Origin: Crocinitomicaceae bacterium
GTDB lineage: Bacteria > Bacteroidota > Bacteroidia > Flavobacteriales_D > Crocinitomicaceae
Direction: 5' to 3'
Length of the DNA stretch: 64,000 nt
Assembly: GCA_024643365.1 (NCBI GenBank)
Contig: JAHENC010000021.1
Location: 1 to 64,000 of the forward strand
The notes beneath the pieces were generated by a model that searched no databases, was not told the origin of the DNA, and saw only the letters and a list, made by a program, of their open reading frames with translations. The translations under genes and the position numbers were made by a program. Positions 62,259 to 64,000 of the stretch are shown in pieces (position 1 is the first letter of the stretch; every line of letters begins with the position of its first letter).

Positions 62259-63325
62259 GAAAACCGGTATAAAATATATGCCGCTAAAGCAAACATGATG
62301 TTAGGAATCCAAACCGAAATAATCGCAGGTAAACCCACATTCATAGATGCAACCGTTAACATCTTCATCGAAAAAATGTAGACAAACACAATTGTGAGTC
62401 CGATGGCTACGTTTACGCCAATTCCTCCACGTTTCTTTCTCGAAGAAACAGAAACACCCATTATCGTTAAAATATACGACGCAAAAGGATAGGATGTTCT
62501 TTGGTGAAGTTCTATTTCATAGGTCGGAACTAACGCGGAACCCTTAATTTTCTCTCGTTCTATTAAGCGAGTTAACTCACTATAAGTCATCGTTTCCGCT
62601 ACATTTTCACGTTGAGCAATTTCCTCCAAAGTAAAGGTAAATGTAGTATCCTTTCGGGGACCATGTATGAGTTTACCTTTCGGAAATTGATAATTTTTCT
62701 CATAGTAATCCCTGACGGCCCAACGATTTGTTCCTGGAATACTTTTCGCGGTACGGGCTCTAAAAAAGTAAATGGGCTCGTTTTCGTCATTCCACTTTTG
62801 AATGGTCAAATCGTGAATCTGATTTTCTGAGGACGTGTAATTAGAGAAATAAACCATTTCGTTTCCTGGATATTCTGCTTGATAATCCTCCACGGATAAG
62901 ATATCACGGTAGTACTTTTCTTCAAACGCTAAACGAACTTTGGATGAACGAGGCACAATAAAGTGGTTAAGAACAAATGAAAGAATCATTAAAAAAGTTG
63001 CGCCAATCATATAAGGCCTTAAAAACCGTGTAATAGGTCGACCACTAAACCAAATGGGAATAATTTCTGTATCCTGGGCCATCTTGGCGGTGAACCAGAT
63101 AACAGAAATGAAAATAATCATGGATGAAAAGGTGTTTCCGTAAAAAAGAATGAAATTCACATAATAGTCAAAGATGATCTCTGACATTGGAGCTTTATTC
63201 GAAATGAACTCACTGAGTTTTTCGGAAACATCGAAAACTATCGAAAGTAACATGATGATTCCCAACATAAAAAAGAATGTTGAAAGGAATTTCTTGATAA
63301 TATAACGATCGATTATTTTCAGCAT
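62249..63325 (-). CDS. LptF/LptG-family LPS export permease
   Basis: 358 aa. YjgP/YjgQ family: three helices near the N-terminus (about 10-35, 55-80, 98-118), a periplasmic beta-jellyroll (about 130-265, e.g. MVYFSNYTSSENQIHDLTIQKW) and C-terminal helices (about 272-292, 305-325, 332-352). The opening LKIIDRYIIKKFLSTFFFMLGI is typical. With LptB it pulls LPS out of the inner membrane toward LptC. It lies six bases after tgt, a neighbour pair frequently seen in Bacteroidota. Whether this is LptF or LptG is not decided. Confidence 0.93.
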   Translation of the reverse strand: MLKIIDRYIIKKFLSTFFFMLGIIMLLSIVFDVSEKLSEFISNKAPMSEIIFDYYVNFILFYGNTFSSMIIFISVIWFTAKMAQDTEIIPIWFSGRPITRFLRPYMIGATFLMILSFVLNHFIVPRSSKVRLAFEEKYYRDILSVEDYQAEYPGNEMVYFSNYTSSENQIHDLTIQKWNDENEPIYFFRARTAKSIPGTNRWAVRDYYEKNYQFPKGKLIHGPRKDTTFTFTLEEIAQRENVAETMTYSELTRLIEREKIKGSALVPTYEIELHQRTSYPFASYILTIMGVSVSSRKKRGGIGVNVAIGLTIVFVYIFSMKMLTVASMNVGLPAIISVWIPNIMFALAAYILYRFSQK

Positions 63326-63331
63326 ATCAAT

Positions 63332-64000
63332 CTAACGTCGCACCGACAATTTTGGTATAACTTGATTTTTCCATGCAACAAAATCCCCAGCTTGAATATG
63401 TTCCCTTGCTTGCTTTACTAAATCCAAATAGAAGGCCAAATTGTGAATCGTAGCAATTTGTATTCCTAAATACTCTCCCGACTTCACTAAATGACGTAAA
63501 TATGCTTTGGTATAGACTTGGTCCACCCAGACACCACTTGTTTCATCCAAAGGCGAAAAGTCCTTTGACCATTTTTCATTTTTAATATTAATGGTTCCCT
63601 CCCAAGTGTAAAGTAGTCCATGACGGGCATTTCTACTCGGCATTACACAGTCAAACATGTCAATTCCCAATGCAATACATTCAAGAATATTCGTCGGTGT
63701 ACCAACTCCCATCAAATAGCGTGGTTTATTTACTGGTAAAATGTCACACACTAATTCCGTCATTTCATACAAATCATCATCCGGCTCTCCTACTGATAAT
63801 CCACCAATAGCATTACCTACAGCATCCCAAGAAGCGATTGTTTCCGCCGACTCTTTGCGTAAATCTTTATAAACACTACCTTGAACGATTGGAAAAAGCG
63901 CTTGTTCATAACCATATTTTGGTTCGGATGCATCCATGGCCTCAAAACAGCGTTTTAACCATCGATGCGTCATATCCATTGATCTTTTCGCATAATTGTA
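63332..64000 (-). CDS. tgt: tRNA-guanine (queuine) transglycosylase Tgt, 5' part outside the window
   Basis: 222 C-terminal residues; the frame is open to the right edge and the protein (about 376 aa) begins beyond it. Exchanges guanine 34 for the preQ1 base in tRNAs with GUN anticodons. MDMTHRWLKRCF, PIVQGSVYKDLR, GGLSVGEP, YLMGVGTPTNILECIALGIDMFDCVMPSRNARHG (active-site region with the nucleophilic Asp) are present. The zinc segment is odd: where E. coli has CxCxxC, this one reads SGVWVDQVY, with no Cys. The His in ATIHNLAFY is kept. QueG for the same pathway is at 21.9 kb. Confidence 0.95.
   Translation of the reverse strand, partial: YNYAKRSMDMTHRWLKRCFEAMDASEPKYGYEQALFPIVQGSVYKDLRKESAETIASWDAVGNAIGGLSVGEPDDDLYEMTELVCDILPVNKPRYLMGVGTPTNILECIALGIDMFDCVMPSRNARHGLLYTWEGTINIKNEKWSKDFSPLDETSGVWVDQVYTKAYLRHLVKSGEYLGIQIATIHNLAFYLDLVKQAREHIQAGDFVAWKNQVIPKLSVRR

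Overview
The window looks like chromosomal core DNA of a Bacteroidota bacterium, most likely order Flavobacteriales (Fluviicola/Crocinitomicaceae-like; the genus is inference). The reasons are: gliding-type ABC genes gldF and gldG; type IX secretion (T9SS) sorting domains of both type A and type B; families largely confined to this phylum (DUF5686, DUF6427, GLPGLI, PafA, SprB repeats); promoters of the form TAnnTTTG instead of sigma-70 boxes; almost no Shine-Dalgarno sequences; and roughly 38-40% GC by eye. Coding density is very high and no gene-free stretch exceeds about 300 bases.

Layout. 1-3.9 kb: end of a cold-shock gene, then gldF, gldG and a DUF4340-like gene. 4.0-7.9 kb: a giant PKD-repeat protein exported by the T9SS. 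7.9-8.4 kb: tRNA-Phe with a small GIY-YIG nuclease cassette and a 77-bp perfect direct repeat containing the tRNA 3' end and its terminator. 8.5-13.9 kb: coaX, an outer-membrane barrel, lptC, a small membrane protein and a DUF5686 protein. 13.9-14.9 kb (minus): lspA and a DksA/TraR-like gene. 15-20.8 kb: DUF6427, purQ, purD, a CNNM/CBS protein, a secreted protein and a HAD phosphatase. 20.8-25.2 kb: ruvB, queG, kynurenine monooxygenase and a secreted protein. 25.2-29.6 kb (minus): a secreted protein, metF, a class III aminotransferase and pafA. 29.7-32.7 kb: a SprB-repeat T9SS cargo facing a von Willebrand type D protein. 33-35 kb: two divergent OmpR-type response regulators without a kinase, and tsaB. 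35-39 kb: an M23 peptidase, then a coiled-coil gene, zapA and rny. 39-41.3 kb: a DAHP synthase/chorismate mutase fusion and aroA. 41.3-42.8 kb (minus): lipoprotein, def and ruvX. 43-49.1 kb: lipoprotein, TonB-type barrel, GLPGLI protein, rfbA and a polyprenyl synthase. 49.2-52.7 kb: a T9SS type A cargo, an alpha/beta hydrolase, an HMA lipoprotein and a small lipoprotein. 52.7-54.4 kb (minus): 3-hydroxyanthranilate dioxygenase and acyl-CoA dehydrogenase. 54.4-64 kb: anmK, amino-acid dehydrogenase, nhaD, folC, pyrR, pyrB, a STAS protein and rnz, then (minus) an LptF/G permease and a 5'-truncated tgt.

How they fit together. Most genes serve housekeeping pathways: purines (purQ, purD), pyrimidines (pyrR, pyrB), aromatic amino acids, folate/C1 (folC, metF), CoA (coaX), queuosine (queG, tgt), NAD from tryptophan (kmo and the dioxygenase) and LPS export (lptC, LptF/G). 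Around them lie envelope and T9SS-secreted proteins typical of gliding Bacteroidota. Genes are tightly packed, with many stop/start overlaps (ATGA, TAATG, TAGTG, GTGA).

The best candidate for something unusual is the GIY-YIG cassette at tRNA-Phe. A second pattern is that many genes have a TAnnTTTG box only 3-6 nt before the start codon, which predicts leaderless mRNAs. A 13-codon leader ORF in front of kmo and the absence of any leader in front of pyrR follow from that pattern. I found no CRISPR array, insertion sequence, prophage or biosynthetic cluster.
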